From NCBI RefSeq assembly GCF_024643205.1, contig NZ_JAMKQJ010000010.1:62001-126000 (forward strand): a stretch of DNA of 64,000 bases. Direction: 5' to 3'. Of this stretch, positions 54,556 through 64,000 are shown piece by piece (positions within the stretch are counted from its first letter, which is position 1; each line of letters starts with the position of its first letter). Both the position numbers and the translations under genes were made by a program. Source of the stretch: Parapedobacter tibetensis (GTDB taxonomy: Bacteria > Bacteroidota > Bacteroidia > Sphingobacteriales > Sphingobacteriaceae). The notes beneath the pieces are model-generated. The model did no database searches and was not told the origin of the DNA. It saw nothing but the letters and a program-made list of their open reading frames with translations.

Positions 54556-57500
54556 ATGAAGAGAATATGTATCAAACTGACTGTACCGGCCATACTACTT
54601 GTTATAGGCCTGCTCAATGGCGTCTCTGCACAGGAGATGCTCCGGGGTAGGGTTTACATGGAGAAAGTAGGTACACCGCTTTCGGGTGTTTCGATAACCT
54701 TGGTGAATGCTAACAACCTGATATTGCGAGGAGGAAAGACACACGACGATGGTATTTTTGAAATCTCCCGGCATCCGGACGCTGTTAAGATCAGGTTCTC
54801 GAATGTGGGATACCAAAGCCAGGAGTTCCGGCTACAGACCGGTCAGAGCCGCACGTTTGAAGTGGTGATGGTATCGAACCGGCAGGAGCTGGACGTGGTT
54901 GAGATTACAGGACAACGTGAAAAACAAGCCGACCTGGGTTTTCTTTCCATCGACAGGCGAGAGCTTTCGAGTTCGATCGCTTCGGTTGACCTTACGGGGA
55001 TTGAAAACATGCCCGTGGCCTCGGTTGACCAATTGCTCCAGGGGATGGCGCCGGGTCTACAAGTGGTTGCTGCCAGTGGCGACCCCGGTGCATCGGCATC
55101 CATCCGTATCCGGGGTATTTCAAGTATTTCAGGTATCAACGATCCGCTCTGGATCGTGGATGGCTCGGAAGTAATTGGTAGCAACTACCAGGTGGCAAGC
55201 ATTTCGGATTTTGGATTCAGCCCAATCGGCGACTTGGATCCATCGGACATCGAGTCCATCGATATCCTGAAGGATGCTTCAGCTACCGCCTTGTATGGTT
55301 CCCGTGGTGCCAACGGGGTGATCGTCATCAAAACCAAACGCGGGAAACGCGGCACACCTCAGCTGACCTTCAATTCACGGTTTACCTTGACGGAAGTACC
55401 CGAGACGATTCCGATGCTTTCGGGTGATGAACAACGTATTTACTACATCGAGCGGTGGACAAGCGGAGCAGATGACGGAACGGTCCATCCGCAGCTCCGC
55501 GGAGATTTGACGCGTGACGACGCCTGGATATTCAACAACAACACGGACTGGGTAGACGCCATCACCCGCACAGGCGTTTACCAGCAATACAATACAGCAC
55601 TAAGCGGCGGCGGCGAGCGTATCAACTATTATTGGGGGCTGGGCTACACCAACCAGTACGGAACGACCAAAGGAACAGGGTATGACCGGTTCAATACGCG
55701 ATTCAACCTGAATTATACAGTTTCCGATAGGTTGAAGGTTTCAGCAGATTTGACCTATACCAATTCCTTGACCGACAAGCGGGGGCAGAACCATCCTATT
55801 AAAGTCGGAGAACAGGATATCAACCCGATTTTGTTCTCCCGCGAAACACCGGCTTATTTTCCCATCTATTCGAAAAACGGGCTGAATTACTTCGTAGATC
55901 GGAATGTCCCAGTGTCAAGCCATTCGCGATACAATCCGCTGGCGCTCATTGACTACTCCACATACCTCAGTCGCGCCAACCGGTTCATGGCGTCAACGGT
56001 TGTAGACTATAAAATACTTGATAACCTGGATTTCCGCACGCAGCTTTCCGCAGATTTCCGTGAGTCGGCCGACGAGTACTTTCTCCCGGGGTATGCGACA
56101 GATGCACGGCCCGGTGAGCCGCTTTATAACTCGGGACAGCAAACGGAGGGATACCAACTGATGATCAACAACAATAACCGGTTGACGTGGTTGGCTCTTC
56201 AGCAGGAGAATCATCGACTGACATTTACGGGCGTGTTCAATTTGAATATCGACCGGGATAATTCAATGCAAGTGTGGTACCACAACGGCGGTTCACCGCA
56301 GTTGCGGGCGGCCGATGCCTCGGCGGTGATTGCGGAAGCCAGAGGAAAGTTCGGAACGCGGAAATACCTCGGGATGTTCCTGCAGGGCCATTATGCCCTG
56401 CGCGACCGCTATTTCCTTACCGTAACCGGGAAAACGGAAGGTGACTCCCGATACGGTAGCGACAATCCGTATTCGGTTTTCCCGGCCATAGGTGGTGCAT
56501 GGGAAATGACCAAGGAGCCTTTTCTGGCCAATGTGGAGTGGGTCAATTCCATCAAGCCCCGCTTTGCTTATGGCGTTACCGGCAATCTGCCCAACGTGCT
56601 GAATCTTTATGATGTTGCATATAGTACAGGTGTAGGCTATATGGGTGAAACGTATATCTATCCGTCTAAATTTGCAAATGACAACATCCATGAAGAGCGG
56701 ACCACGGAATACAACCTCGGCGTAGACTGGAGTTTGTTCAACAACCGGCTCACCGGTCAATTCGATTATTATACGCGTACCACCAACGACCTGCTATTAC
56801 AGGAGCGCCTTTCGACCACATTGGGGTATGAAGACCAATACGTCAATTTCGGGCAGGTGCGTAATACGGGCCTGGAACTGGGTATAACCGCAGTGATTTT
56901 AAAAGGCGGCGAAAACCGCGTCAGGTGGAAGTCGTTCTTTAATATCGCAACCAACAAAAACGAGTTGCTGAGCCTGCCGGACCAGTTCAATGATGGCGCG
57001 GTTTCAGCGACCCGCAACGGGTTTTCCTCCAAGCTGCAGGAAGGTGACGTCATCGGTGGTTTTTACGCCTACCGGGCATTGGGAGTCTATGCGACCGACG
57101 CAGATGCTGTGCTGCGCGGACCCGACGGCAACATCATTTATGAAGCCGATGGCATTAACCCAAAATACATGCGCTATGGCTCCAATACAGGGCATCGATT
57201 CAAAGGCGGTGACATGATCTATGACGATGTCAATGGAGACGGCATCATCAATCAGCTGGATCGTGTACAGATCGGCGATGCGAACCCGCAGTTTTTCGGC
57301 GGGTGGAACAATACATTCAATTACGTAAACTGGGTGCTCACCGTCAACTTCCAGTACCAATACGGAAACGATGTCATCAATGGCACCCGGATACAAATGG
57401 AGCAGATGAGGTACTCCCACAACCAGTCCAGGTCGATCATGGCCCGTTGGCGGAGGCAGGGAGATATTACGGACATTCCGCGCGCACAATCGGACGGTAC

Positions 57501-57786
57501 CTGGAACCGCATCGCGTCATCACGCTGGGTGGAGGACGCTTCTTACCTGCGCTTGAAAACCGTATCGCTGACCTACAACGCGGATAAAGCATTTACCAAC
57601 CGCCTGGGACTCGGTATCCGCCAGCTGAGCGTGTTTGTTACCGGATACAACCTCTACACTTGGACAAATTACTTGGGTGTGGATCCAGAAATACCCATCA
57701 CAGGTGCTGTGACCTTATTCGGCATTGATAACAGTACAACCGCACCGGCCAGGCAATATACACTGGGCTTAAGGGCATCATTTTAA
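54556..57786 (+). CDS. susC: SusC/RagA-type TonB-dependent transporter (third pair)
   Basis: This 1076-residue protein has a signal peptide (KLTVPAILLVIGLLNGVSAQ). A carboxypeptidase-regulatory-like domain follows (about 25-105, LRGRVYMEKVGTPLSGVSI), then a plug (about 130-255, SIRIRGISSISGINDPLWIVDG; ILKDASATALYGSRGANGV) and a barrel. The start at 54556 is chosen over 54490 because it starts the signal peptide and follows the FAS1 gene stop by 16 bp. The linker before the plug (VVEITGQREKQADLGFLSI) differs from the VVVGYG form of the first pair. The SusD partner follows. Confidence 0.9.
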   Translation: MKRICIKLTVPAILLVIGLLNGVSAQEMLRGRVYMEKVGTPLSGVSITLVNANNLILRGGKTHDDGIFEISRHPDAVKIRFSNVGYQSQEFRLQTGQSRTFEVVMVSNRQELDVVEITGQREKQADLGFLSIDRRELSSSIASVDLTGIENMPVASVDQLLQGMAPGLQVVAASGDPGASASIRIRGISSISGINDPLWIVDGSEVIGSNYQVASISDFGFSPIGDLDPSDIESIDILKDASATALYGSRGANGVIVIKTKRGKRGTPQLTFNSRFTLTEVPETIPMLSGDEQRIYYIERWTSGADDGTVHPQLRGDLTRDDAWIFNNNTDWVDAITRTGVYQQYNTALSGGGERINYYWGLGYTNQYGTTKGTGYDRFNTRFNLNYTVSDRLKVSADLTYTNSLTDKRGQNHPIKVGEQDINPILFSRETPAYFPIYSKNGLNYFVDRNVPVSSHSRYNPLALIDYSTYLSRANRFMASTVVDYKILDNLDFRTQLSADFRESADEYFLPGYATDARPGEPLYNSGQQTEGYQLMINNNNRLTWLALQQENHRLTFTGVFNLNIDRDNSMQVWYHNGGSPQLRAADASAVIAEARGKFGTRKYLGMFLQGHYALRDRYFLTVTGKTEGDSRYGSDNPYSVFPAIGGAWEMTKEPFLANVEWVNSIKPRFAYGVTGNLPNVLNLYDVAYSTGVGYMGETYIYPSKFANDNIHEERTTEYNLGVDWSLFNNRLTGQFDYYTRTTNDLLLQERLSTTLGYEDQYVNFGQVRNTGLELGITAVILKGGENRVRWKSFFNIATNKNELLSLPDQFNDGAVSATRNGFSSKLQEGDVIGGFYAYRALGVYATDADAVLRGPDGNIIYEADGINPKYMRYGSNTGHRFKGGDMIYDDVNGDGIINQLDRVQIGDANPQFFGGWNNTFNYVNWVLTVNFQYQYGNDVINGTRIQMEQMRYSHNQSRSIMARWRRQGDITDIPRAQSDGTWNRIASSRWVEDASYLRLKTVSLTYNADKAFTNRLGLGIRQLSVFVTGYNLYTWTNYLGVDPEIPITGAVTLFGIDNSTTAPARQYTLGLRASF

Positions 57787-57808
57787 CTTGGTAATACAAC
57801 AAACGATT

Positions 57809-59347
57809 ATGACGGCTAATATAAAATATGGAATTCTAGGACTGTGCATGTTACTAACCGTCTCATGCGACAGCATCCTGGAGGTCGATGTGCCCGACAA
57901 TTTGGTGCACCACGAATTTTGGCAAAACCGGGACCAGGTGTATTCATCGTTGATTGGGCTGTACACCTCCCTGCACAACAACCTGGACAGTTACCACGCA
58001 TGGGGTGATTTGCGTTCGAGTTTCTATGCACCGGGAATCGGAGATGCATTTACGGGTGCGCATGCACAATTCCTATCGCATGATATCTACCAAAATAATG
58101 ACCTGCTTTCCTGGAAGTTCGTATACCGCTCCATTACCTGGATCAACTCATTCATTAAGAACGCACCCACTGCACTGGAGCACGATAACACGTTCAGTGC
58201 AGCGGAACTCCAGTCGATGGTGGGCGAGGCCCGTGCGCTCAGGGCGCTGAACTATTTTTACCTGGTGCGAGCCTTCAGGGAAGTGCCAGTTATCGACGAG
58301 CCATATGAGTCGGACAACCAGCAGTTTGATACCTCTCCATCGTCTGAAGAAGAGGTGCTGGATTTCATTGAGGCTGATTTGCAGCAGGCACTTGGGGATG
58401 CACCGGCCAGCTTTGACAATGTCGCCAATCGTTACGGAAGGGTGACAAAAAACATGGTAAGGGCGCTTTGGGCCGATGTGAAACTTTGGCGCAATGACTA
58501 TCAGGGGTGCATTGATCTTTGCGATCAGTTGGAAGCGCAATATGCTGGCTCTTTGGTAAGTCCGCTGGCTTGGTATACCATTTTCAATCCGGGTAACTCC
58601 GCGGAAAGCATCTTCGAGTTTCAATACGGCCAACTGGGGCCGGCGTCGCCCCTATACAATTGGTTTGCAATTTTTTCGAGGGCCAATTCCGATGGGGAGA
58701 GGTACCTCGCCAACGCGACGAATGTGTCAATCAATGCGCAGGAAATCTTATATCCGCCGGTATTGCCCGACTATGCGACATCCGATACCATCCGGCTCAG
58801 CTCATTTGCAATGTTCAACCCGATTGGGATTTCGAATGGTTATGGCGTAGCGCTGGAAGTCTACAAATTCCTCGGTACGGCGCCTTACCAGGTATCCTAT
58901 CGACCCGCTAACGCCCGCAACACCAACTACATTTTCTATCGGTACCGGGAGGTGCTGTTTATGAAGGCCGAAGCCTATGCTATGCTGAACCGGTATGCTG
59001 AAGCGGAACAGCTGATCAACATTATCCGCGAGCACTGCGACATCCCTCCGTTGGCACAGGGTGAAGGCGGTGAAGGAACGGAGTTTATATCCAGGCTGCT
59101 GATGGAGCGCGAATATGAGCTGGGCTTCGAAGGCAAGGAATGGTTTGCGGCGGTGCGCATCGCCCGTAGACCCGGTTATGAGGGTATATTGCAAGAGAAA
59201 GCTGCCATAAACAATTCCATGGGGAGGTCCTATCAGGTAATCCGCGCCAGATTGCTGGATCAGGAGAGTTGGTTTCTACCCTACCATTTGACGGAGGTGG
59301 AGAACAATCCGCAGCTCGACCAGAAGCCATATTATAGAAACAAATAA
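57809..59347 (+). CDS. susD: SusD/RagB-type glycan-binding lipoprotein (third pair)
   Basis: This 512-residue lipoprotein (signal ending LLTVSC, Cys20) has the SusD pattern. It shows SILEVDVPDNLVHHEFWQNRDQ at the start, MVGEARALRALNYFYLVRAFREVPV, YRYREVLFMKAEAYAMLNRY, and MEREYELGFEGKEWFAAVR near the end. The ATG at 57809 replaces an unlikely TTG at 57788. It is the lid of the SusC encoded 22 bp upstream and is followed after 12 bp by a FAS1 lipoprotein. Confidence 0.9.
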   Translation: MTANIKYGILGLCMLLTVSCDSILEVDVPDNLVHHEFWQNRDQVYSSLIGLYTSLHNNLDSYHAWGDLRSSFYAPGIGDAFTGAHAQFLSHDIYQNNDLLSWKFVYRSITWINSFIKNAPTALEHDNTFSAAELQSMVGEARALRALNYFYLVRAFREVPVIDEPYESDNQQFDTSPSSEEEVLDFIEADLQQALGDAPASFDNVANRYGRVTKNMVRALWADVKLWRNDYQGCIDLCDQLEAQYAGSLVSPLAWYTIFNPGNSAESIFEFQYGQLGPASPLYNWFAIFSRANSDGERYLANATNVSINAQEILYPPVLPDYATSDTIRLSSFAMFNPIGISNGYGVALEVYKFLGTAPYQVSYRPANARNTNYIFYRYREVLFMKAEAYAMLNRYAEAEQLINIIREHCDIPPLAQGEGGEGTEFISRLLMEREYELGFEGKEWFAAVRIARRPGYEGILQEKAAINNSMGRSYQVIRARLLDQESWFLPYHLTEVENNPQLDQKPYYRNK

Positions 59348-59359
59348 ACGCACTAGACG

Positions 59360-60793
59360 ATGAAAAGCTTATATAGATTACTGGTACTGTGCCTGGTGGT
59401 GGGCATACAAGGTTGCGACAAGGAACTGTCCGGAGCGCGGTATGACAGCACCGATCAGCTCCAGATTATGGATTACGTCGACAGCCGCGAGGATTTGAGT
59501 ACATACCGGCAACTGGTAGAGCATGCGGGCCAGCGCAGTTTGCTGAAAACCGCCGGAACCTATACCGTGTTTATCCCTAACAATGCAGCGTTCGAGCGCT
59601 TGTTTGCCGAACTTAGCGAAGCGGGCGAAGCCATCAGGACGATCGGGGATGCGAGCCCCGAATTCTGGATTGACTATTTCAGGTACCACCTGTTGAATCG
59701 CAAGATCAATACCAATGAGTTTACACATGGTCCGCTGCCCTATCCGACGGTGTACAATGAAAAGTATGTTTTGGCCGACATCAGTGAATCGTTTGCTGCC
59801 GTCCGGCTGAACAATGTGGCCACCATCAAGGAATCCAACATTGAATTGAGCAATGGATATGTCAACATAATCGATGATGTACTACTCCCGCCCTCCAAGA
59901 GCATCTACGAGGCGTTGGAGGCTTCGGGTAAATACAGCATCATGCTCGACTTGATGCAGGATAACGGGTACGGAGATTATCTGCGGGACAGTACAGTCAC
60001 CCTGTTGATCGAAAGTGATGAGGCTTTGCAACGCAGTAATTTTTCGGTGGGAGCGGTAGAAAATATAGACGATTGGCTGAAATACCACATCATTCCGGAC
60101 TCCGGGTACTTCCTAAACCTCCTGACGGCACAACGGTTTTATTCCCTGTTTCCCGATGAATCATTGAATTTCCAAGCCGATGAATTCGGACAGTATTATG
60201 TGAATAATGACTACCGTTTCAATCAATCCCGCGACTTTGGGATCGACAAAGTCTCGCGAAACGGAATCTATCACACCTTGGACACGCTGCTCGATATTGT
60301 GGAAGCTCAGCCCACGACCATCCGGCTCAATCTGTATCCTCCGGGAAGTCCTTATGGGGAACAAAATGTATTTGCTGAGGCTCCGGCACGTATCTTACTA
60401 AATACGGGCACACGCAGCTATCATCAGAACCAGGAGTTCAGAATCACGCAATTTGATGCGACTCAAGTAGGTGATCACTTCTGGTTGACCGTGCCCGACG
60501 TTCCTAAAGGGAACTACCGAATCCGGGTCATGCACCGGGGTGGTGGTACGCGGGGAAAATACATCACGATTTATAACGATGAGATCGTGAAAGACGACAT
60601 CAACATGGCCAGGAACGAAGGCCCGTTTGAGGAGTGGGATTACCTGGTGTACAACCAATGCGGCGATATTACGGTGGAAGAGCGAGGAGATGTTACGGTG
60701 ATTTTCGCTTTTGCTGGATTCGGCTCGAATTCGAACCCGGGCTATTGCTGCGACCTGTTGATGGATATCGTAGAACTGATACCGATAAACTAA
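59360..60793 (+). CDS. FAS1 (fasciclin) domain lipoprotein
   Basis: This 477-residue lipoprotein (signal ending GIQGC, Cys19) has two FAS1 domains. The first is at about 30-175 (IMDYVDSREDLSTYRQLVEHAG, YTVFIPNNAAFERLF, NIIDDVLLPP) and the second at about 178-310 (SIYEALEASGKYSIMLDLM, VSRNGIYHTLDTLLDIV). A beta-sandwich C-terminal domain lies at about 320-477, resembling a carbohydrate- or substrate-binding module (FWLTVPDVPKGNYRIRVMHRG). It separates the third SusC/SusD pair from the fourth and begins 12 bp after the SusD stop. Confidence 0.78.
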   Translation: MKSLYRLLVLCLVVGIQGCDKELSGARYDSTDQLQIMDYVDSREDLSTYRQLVEHAGQRSLLKTAGTYTVFIPNNAAFERLFAELSEAGEAIRTIGDASPEFWIDYFRYHLLNRKINTNEFTHGPLPYPTVYNEKYVLADISESFAAVRLNNVATIKESNIELSNGYVNIIDDVLLPPSKSIYEALEASGKYSIMLDLMQDNGYGDYLRDSTVTLLIESDEALQRSNFSVGAVENIDDWLKYHIIPDSGYFLNLLTAQRFYSLFPDESLNFQADEFGQYYVNNDYRFNQSRDFGIDKVSRNGIYHTLDTLLDIVEAQPTTIRLNLYPPGSPYGEQNVFAEAPARILLNTGTRSYHQNQEFRITQFDATQVGDHFWLTVPDVPKGNYRIRVMHRGGGTRGKYITIYNDEIVKDDINMARNEGPFEEWDYLVYNQCGDITVEERGDVTVIFAFAGFGSNSNPGYCCDLLMDIVELIPIN

Positions 60794-60794
60794 A

Positions 60795-63614
60795 ATGAAC
60801 ACCCAACAAATGGACATGTCAATGAAATATTTATATAAGAGTTTGGTGGTACTTGCTTCGCTTGGGTACGCTGCATGGCCAGCCTACGGTCAGGCAGAAC
60901 AGGATAGTTTATCCATGAATGCGCTGAAAGACAGTGTGATTGCTGCCACTACGCAGGTGCGGATACCCGTTCAAAGTGATGCGGTTTCCTTTGCCGAGGT
61001 ATTGGCTGGCAATGCAAAGATCCATGTAACGGAATCTGGAGTGGTCGGTTCGGCGCCCCAATTGATGATCAGGGGTATACACAGCGTCAATTTAAATGTG
61101 ACCCCGCAAGTGTTCATAGATGGGATATCCGTACGATACAATAGGGACCTGCCGTCTTTTCTATCGGTATTTGAGCCAACGCGCTTCGGTTTTATCAATC
61201 CACACGACATCGGAGCAATCTATATCGCCAATGGCGGAAAAGAATTGTCGGAAATCGGAGGGAGAGGCGCAAACGGAGCGATTTACCTGACCACGGATCG
61301 GGGCGAGTTCGGCGGTACCCAGATCGATTTCACCGCCAACTATGGATTGTCAGACGCAACGTATCAGGTGAGCCGTATGGGAGCTGATGGGTTTAAACGG
61401 TATCTACGGGAAGTGATGGAAGAAAACGGGGTTTCTAGTAGTGAATTGGCGAGTAACCCCATATTTGACCCTGCCTTGCCGCAATATGCGTATCAAACGG
61501 ATTGGGTAGATATGATTACAAGAAGGGCCTCCTTCAGCGACTATCATCTGAAATTAAAGGGCGGCGACGCCGATGCCAACTACTTATTCAGTGTGGGGTA
61601 TACCGATAAGGAGGGCACACTGATCGGTACCGATATGCAGCGCATCAGCATGCGTTTCAATCTAGACTATCAGCTTTCACAGAAGTTTAAAATCACAAAC
61701 AACTTGGCTTATGCCAATACAACGGCAGGCTATCTTGAACAAGGAAGCAACTGGGATGTGCATCCCATTTATACCGCTGCGACCAAGGCGCCTTTTATGG
61801 GACGCTACGCATACAATGACGAAAACCAGCTGACCGACTTGCTGGCGGATGTAGACGTGCTGGGTAAAAGCAATCCCTGGGCATTAGTAAACAATATGGC
61901 TAATGACAATGAGGAAAACCGGGTAGACGGTTCCATCAGCGCAACATGGCAAGCAGGTGAGCGCACGTCGTTGACCTCGGTCATGGCGGTGAATTATTTC
62001 AACCTGAAAGAGAAGCAATATCGGCCTGCGCTAGGTATCGTGAACGATCGGCACCGTATTCGTCAGAACGCACAACGGTCTTCCAGCGAATTTACGTTGC
62101 TGTGGAACTCCCATTTGGATCAGAACGGTGTATTGAGCGATTGGGCAAGTTATAAAGGACGTGTGGGTGCTTGGGTGGAACTATTTGAGGAGAAGACGGT
62201 TTATGCCCGAAAGATCAATGCCGGCACAGATGATTACGAAACGCTGGAGCAAGGGACGGCGGATAGTGCTTCTAACACCAAGTTCCAGTCGAACCTGATG
62301 CGGATTTACGCTAGTGGCGACATCCGCGTGTTGGACAGGGCAACCTTCTCGGCCAATGTGAGCTTGGAAGGTTCATCCAATTTCGGGTCCAAAGGACGAT
62401 GGAATGTTTATCCCGGGGTAAGCGCGGCGGTAGATTTGCTACAACCGAATAACCGGCATCAAATGCAGTTACGCGCATCCTGGGGGCTTAGCGGCAATCA
62501 TGACGTCCGCGGTTTTTATCATTATAACCTGTATTATCCCGTTGGATACTTCGGATACGGCGGGGCTTACTTAGGAAATGTTGCTAACACGGACATCGGT
62601 CCGGAGATCACCAATACCGCAGACGGCGGCCTGGCGGTCGCGCTGTTTGGAAATCGGGCCACCGTGGATCTGGGTTACTACTACAAACGGACACATGACC
62701 TCATTACCTCCAAGGCCGTTCCCATCGAAATCGGATTGGGCCCCCAATTTGAAAACCGGGGCGTGATGTATTCCCACGGGCTGGAACTGGCCTTGAATGT
62801 AAATCTTCTTCGTAACACCGATCGGTTTTCTTGGTCAGTCTTTGGCAACCTGTCGACACTGAATACCCGCTTGGAGTCTTTGGGCAACGGGGAGGTCATC
62901 AGGACACTCGGAAATGTCGATGGGGTGGCATTGGCTGGTGAGCAGATGGGTAGTTTTTATGGGTATCGCGTGCTCGGTGTATTTGGTTCAGAAGAAGATG
63001 TTTACCTGCGTAAAGCCGATGGCACCAACTATAGGCCCGGCGACTATATCATAGACGATGTAAACGGGGATTCGAAGATCAATGAATTGGATAGGCAGGT
63101 AATTGGTTCAGCATTGCCGACGCTCTTCGGCGGTTTTGGTACGACGGTCGGATGGGGACGGCTATCCATGAGCACGCAATTTGCCTATTCGTACGGACAG
63201 GAGATCTACAACAGCTTTAATCAACGCATGCAACTGATGAGCGATTATTCCAACCAATCCCCAGCCGTTGCAGGCCGATGGAAATCGGTCACCGAACAAG
63301 GTGACGGGCTGAGCAGGGCCGCCTTCGGTGATCCCTCTTTCAATGGCATCGCATCCGATATGTGGGTGGAGGACGGTGGATACCTGCGGTTGAAATACGT
63401 GACCGTGAGCTATGCGATCAACACCGAAACGCACCTGCGGTTTCTACGCGGGGTTAAGCTGTTCGTAACGGGCGAAAATTTGCTGACCATCTCCAATTAC
63501 AGTGGCATGGACCCGGAAGTGGTATCATACAGCGATCCGCTAATGAGGGGGATTGATTTTGGTGCATCGCCACTGCCCAAGACATTCGTGGTGGGTGTTA
63601 AATTATCCCTTTAA
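60795..63614 (+). CDS. susC: SusC-like TonB-dependent transporter lacking the N-terminal regulatory-like domain
   Basis: This 939-residue protein has a signal peptide (from the ATG at 60822: SLVVLASLGYAAWPAYGQ; the ATG at 60795 adds nine residues and starts one base after the previous stop). It goes almost directly into the plug (about 60-175: SAPQLMIRGIHSVNLNVTPQVFIDG; GGRGANGAIYLTTDRG), with no carboxypeptidase-regulatory-like domain. The barrel is complete to the C terminus (FVVGVKLSL). The plug also has an unusual long insertion (YNRDLPSFLSVFEPTRFGF). Its SusD partner starts 19 bp downstream and runs off the window. Confidence 0.87.
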   Translation: MNTQQMDMSMKYLYKSLVVLASLGYAAWPAYGQAEQDSLSMNALKDSVIAATTQVRIPVQSDAVSFAEVLAGNAKIHVTESGVVGSAPQLMIRGIHSVNLNVTPQVFIDGISVRYNRDLPSFLSVFEPTRFGFINPHDIGAIYIANGGKELSEIGGRGANGAIYLTTDRGEFGGTQIDFTANYGLSDATYQVSRMGADGFKRYLREVMEENGVSSSELASNPIFDPALPQYAYQTDWVDMITRRASFSDYHLKLKGGDADANYLFSVGYTDKEGTLIGTDMQRISMRFNLDYQLSQKFKITNNLAYANTTAGYLEQGSNWDVHPIYTAATKAPFMGRYAYNDENQLTDLLADVDVLGKSNPWALVNNMANDNEENRVDGSISATWQAGERTSLTSVMAVNYFNLKEKQYRPALGIVNDRHRIRQNAQRSSSEFTLLWNSHLDQNGVLSDWASYKGRVGAWVELFEEKTVYARKINAGTDDYETLEQGTADSASNTKFQSNLMRIYASGDIRVLDRATFSANVSLEGSSNFGSKGRWNVYPGVSAAVDLLQPNNRHQMQLRASWGLSGNHDVRGFYHYNLYYPVGYFGYGGAYLGNVANTDIGPEITNTADGGLAVALFGNRATVDLGYYYKRTHDLITSKAVPIEIGLGPQFENRGVMYSHGLELALNVNLLRNTDRFSWSVFGNLSTLNTRLESLGNGEVIRTLGNVDGVALAGEQMGSFYGYRVLGVFGSEEDVYLRKADGTNYRPGDYIIDDVNGDSKINELDRQVIGSALPTLFGGFGTTVGWGRLSMSTQFAYSYGQEIYNSFNQRMQLMSDYSNQSPAVAGRWKSVTEQGDGLSRAAFGDPSFNGIASDMWVEDGGYLRLKYVTVSYAINTETHLRFLRGVKLFVTGENLLTISNYSGMDPEVVSYSDPLMRGIDFGASPLPKTFVVGVKLSL

Positions 63615-63632
63615 CCTTAGATTAATGTTAGC

Positions 63633-64000
63633 ATGAAATCAATTATGAAGAAATTAATGTGGATTGGCTTTATTGCATTAGCTGGATGCACTGACTTTTT
63701 TGAGGTCACCCCCTACAATGCGGTAAAGGAAGATGAGTTTTATAAAAACCGGGAGGACCTGAACGCCGCTGCCATCGGAATGTATCAGTCCTTAACAAAA
63801 GAAGTGCATAAGTTCTTGCTATGGGGTGACGCCCGTGCAGATATGGTTACAACGGGGCAACCTGAGCCCGATCCCTATGTCAACGAGTTTGTGTTGAATA
63901 ATGTCACGGTGAATAACCCACATACCGATTATTCGGGTATTTATCGGACCATCGCCCGCTGTAACCGCCAGCTGGAGCGAGTGTATGACGTGATGGCGGT
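63633..64000 (+). CDS. susD: SusD-like lipoprotein (fourth pair), cut by window
   Basis: About 122 residues are visible. There is a lipoprotein signal peptide (WIGFIALAGC, Cys19), then TDFFEVTPYNAVKEDEFYKNREDLNAA, which is the standard SusD start. The helix RTIARCNRQLERVYDVM follows before the right edge. It is the partner of the SusC-like protein encoded just upstream. The rest of the gene lies outside. Confidence 0.85.
   Translation, partial: MKSIMKKLMWIGFIALAGCTDFFEVTPYNAVKEDEFYKNREDLNAAAIGMYQSLTKEVHKFLLWGDARADMVTTGQPEPDPYVNEFVLNNVTVNNPHTDYSGIYRTIARCNRQLERVYDVMA

Noticed and set aside
1..64000. CRISPR arrays, tRNA/rRNA genes, insertion sequences, integrase or att sites
   Set aside because: No regularly spaced repeats, RNA-gene signatures or transposase/integrase motifs were seen; a dedicated search could still reveal small RNAs.

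Overview
The window comes from a Bacteroidota chromosome, probably a Sphingobacteriales (Parapedobacter-like) member; the genus is a guess. The evidence is four SusC/SusD pairs, many lipoproteins with a Cys lipobox, Bacteroidota-type promoters (TTTG, 19-21 bp, TAnnTTTG), and families such as DUF4959/DUF5000, DUF1573, 6-bladed propeller and FAS1 lipoproteins. No rRNA, tRNA, CRISPR array, integrase or transposase was seen. Everything from 1145 to the right edge is on the + strand.

Layout. 1-766 (minus): a VOC-fold protein cut by the window edge and an HxlR regulator, with a perfect palindrome between them. 1145-2699: two paralogous FadR-type GntR regulators with nearly identical recognition helices. 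2914-18276: a long probable operon with a BNR-repeat glycosidase-like protein, SusC/SusD, two leaderless unknown proteins, a sodium:solute symporter, a Kelch-symporter fusion, an FAD oxidoreductase, a GH33-type sialidase and a sulfatase. 18450-27989: a second SusC/SusD operon with two DUF5000-type surface lipoproteins and an O-antigen-ligase/TPR membrane protein. 28311-37655: a tripartite efflux operon (adaptor, two different RND permeases, TolC-like protein) ending in a LytTR regulator. 37773-40305: a Cys-rich NVEALA-like peptide, a 6-bladed-propeller lipoprotein and a thioredoxin-like/DUF1573 lipoprotein. 40306-41427: a gene graveyard holding truncated copies of the O-antigen-ligase gene and a propeller fragment. 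41428-44058: a large alpha/beta-hydrolase-like lipoprotein, in a more A+T-rich stretch. 44325-49145: a BNR protein and two sulfatases. 49342-64000: a PKD/LamG lipoprotein, a GH33 sialidase, and two SusC/SusD pairs interleaved with FAS1 lipoproteins; the last SusD is cut by the edge.

Working together. Most of the window reads as a glycan-utilisation locus for a sialylated and sulfated glycan. Sialidases and sulfatases would trim it, SusC/SusD pairs and surface lipoproteins would capture and import it, and two SSS symporters (one fused to a NanM-like Kelch mutarotase domain) would carry the released acid sugar across the inner membrane. No sialate lyase or epimerase gene is visible here.

Main discovery. 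A 13-bp element, consensus TATGTAG-R-W-CATA in one orientation (TATGT-N3-ACATA as a palindrome), occurs six times. One copy lies before the first GntR gene. The other five lie 4-5 bp downstream of a Bacteroidota -7 box, before the genes at 2914, 18450, 44325, 46234 and 49342. This suggests one regulon under the twin FadR-type repressors, unlike the usual HTCS or ECF-sigma control of such loci. None was found before the efflux, peptide or hydrolase genes, which look like an independent insertion. A second candidate system is the efflux-LytTR-peptide-propeller-redoxin cluster next to the graveyard.
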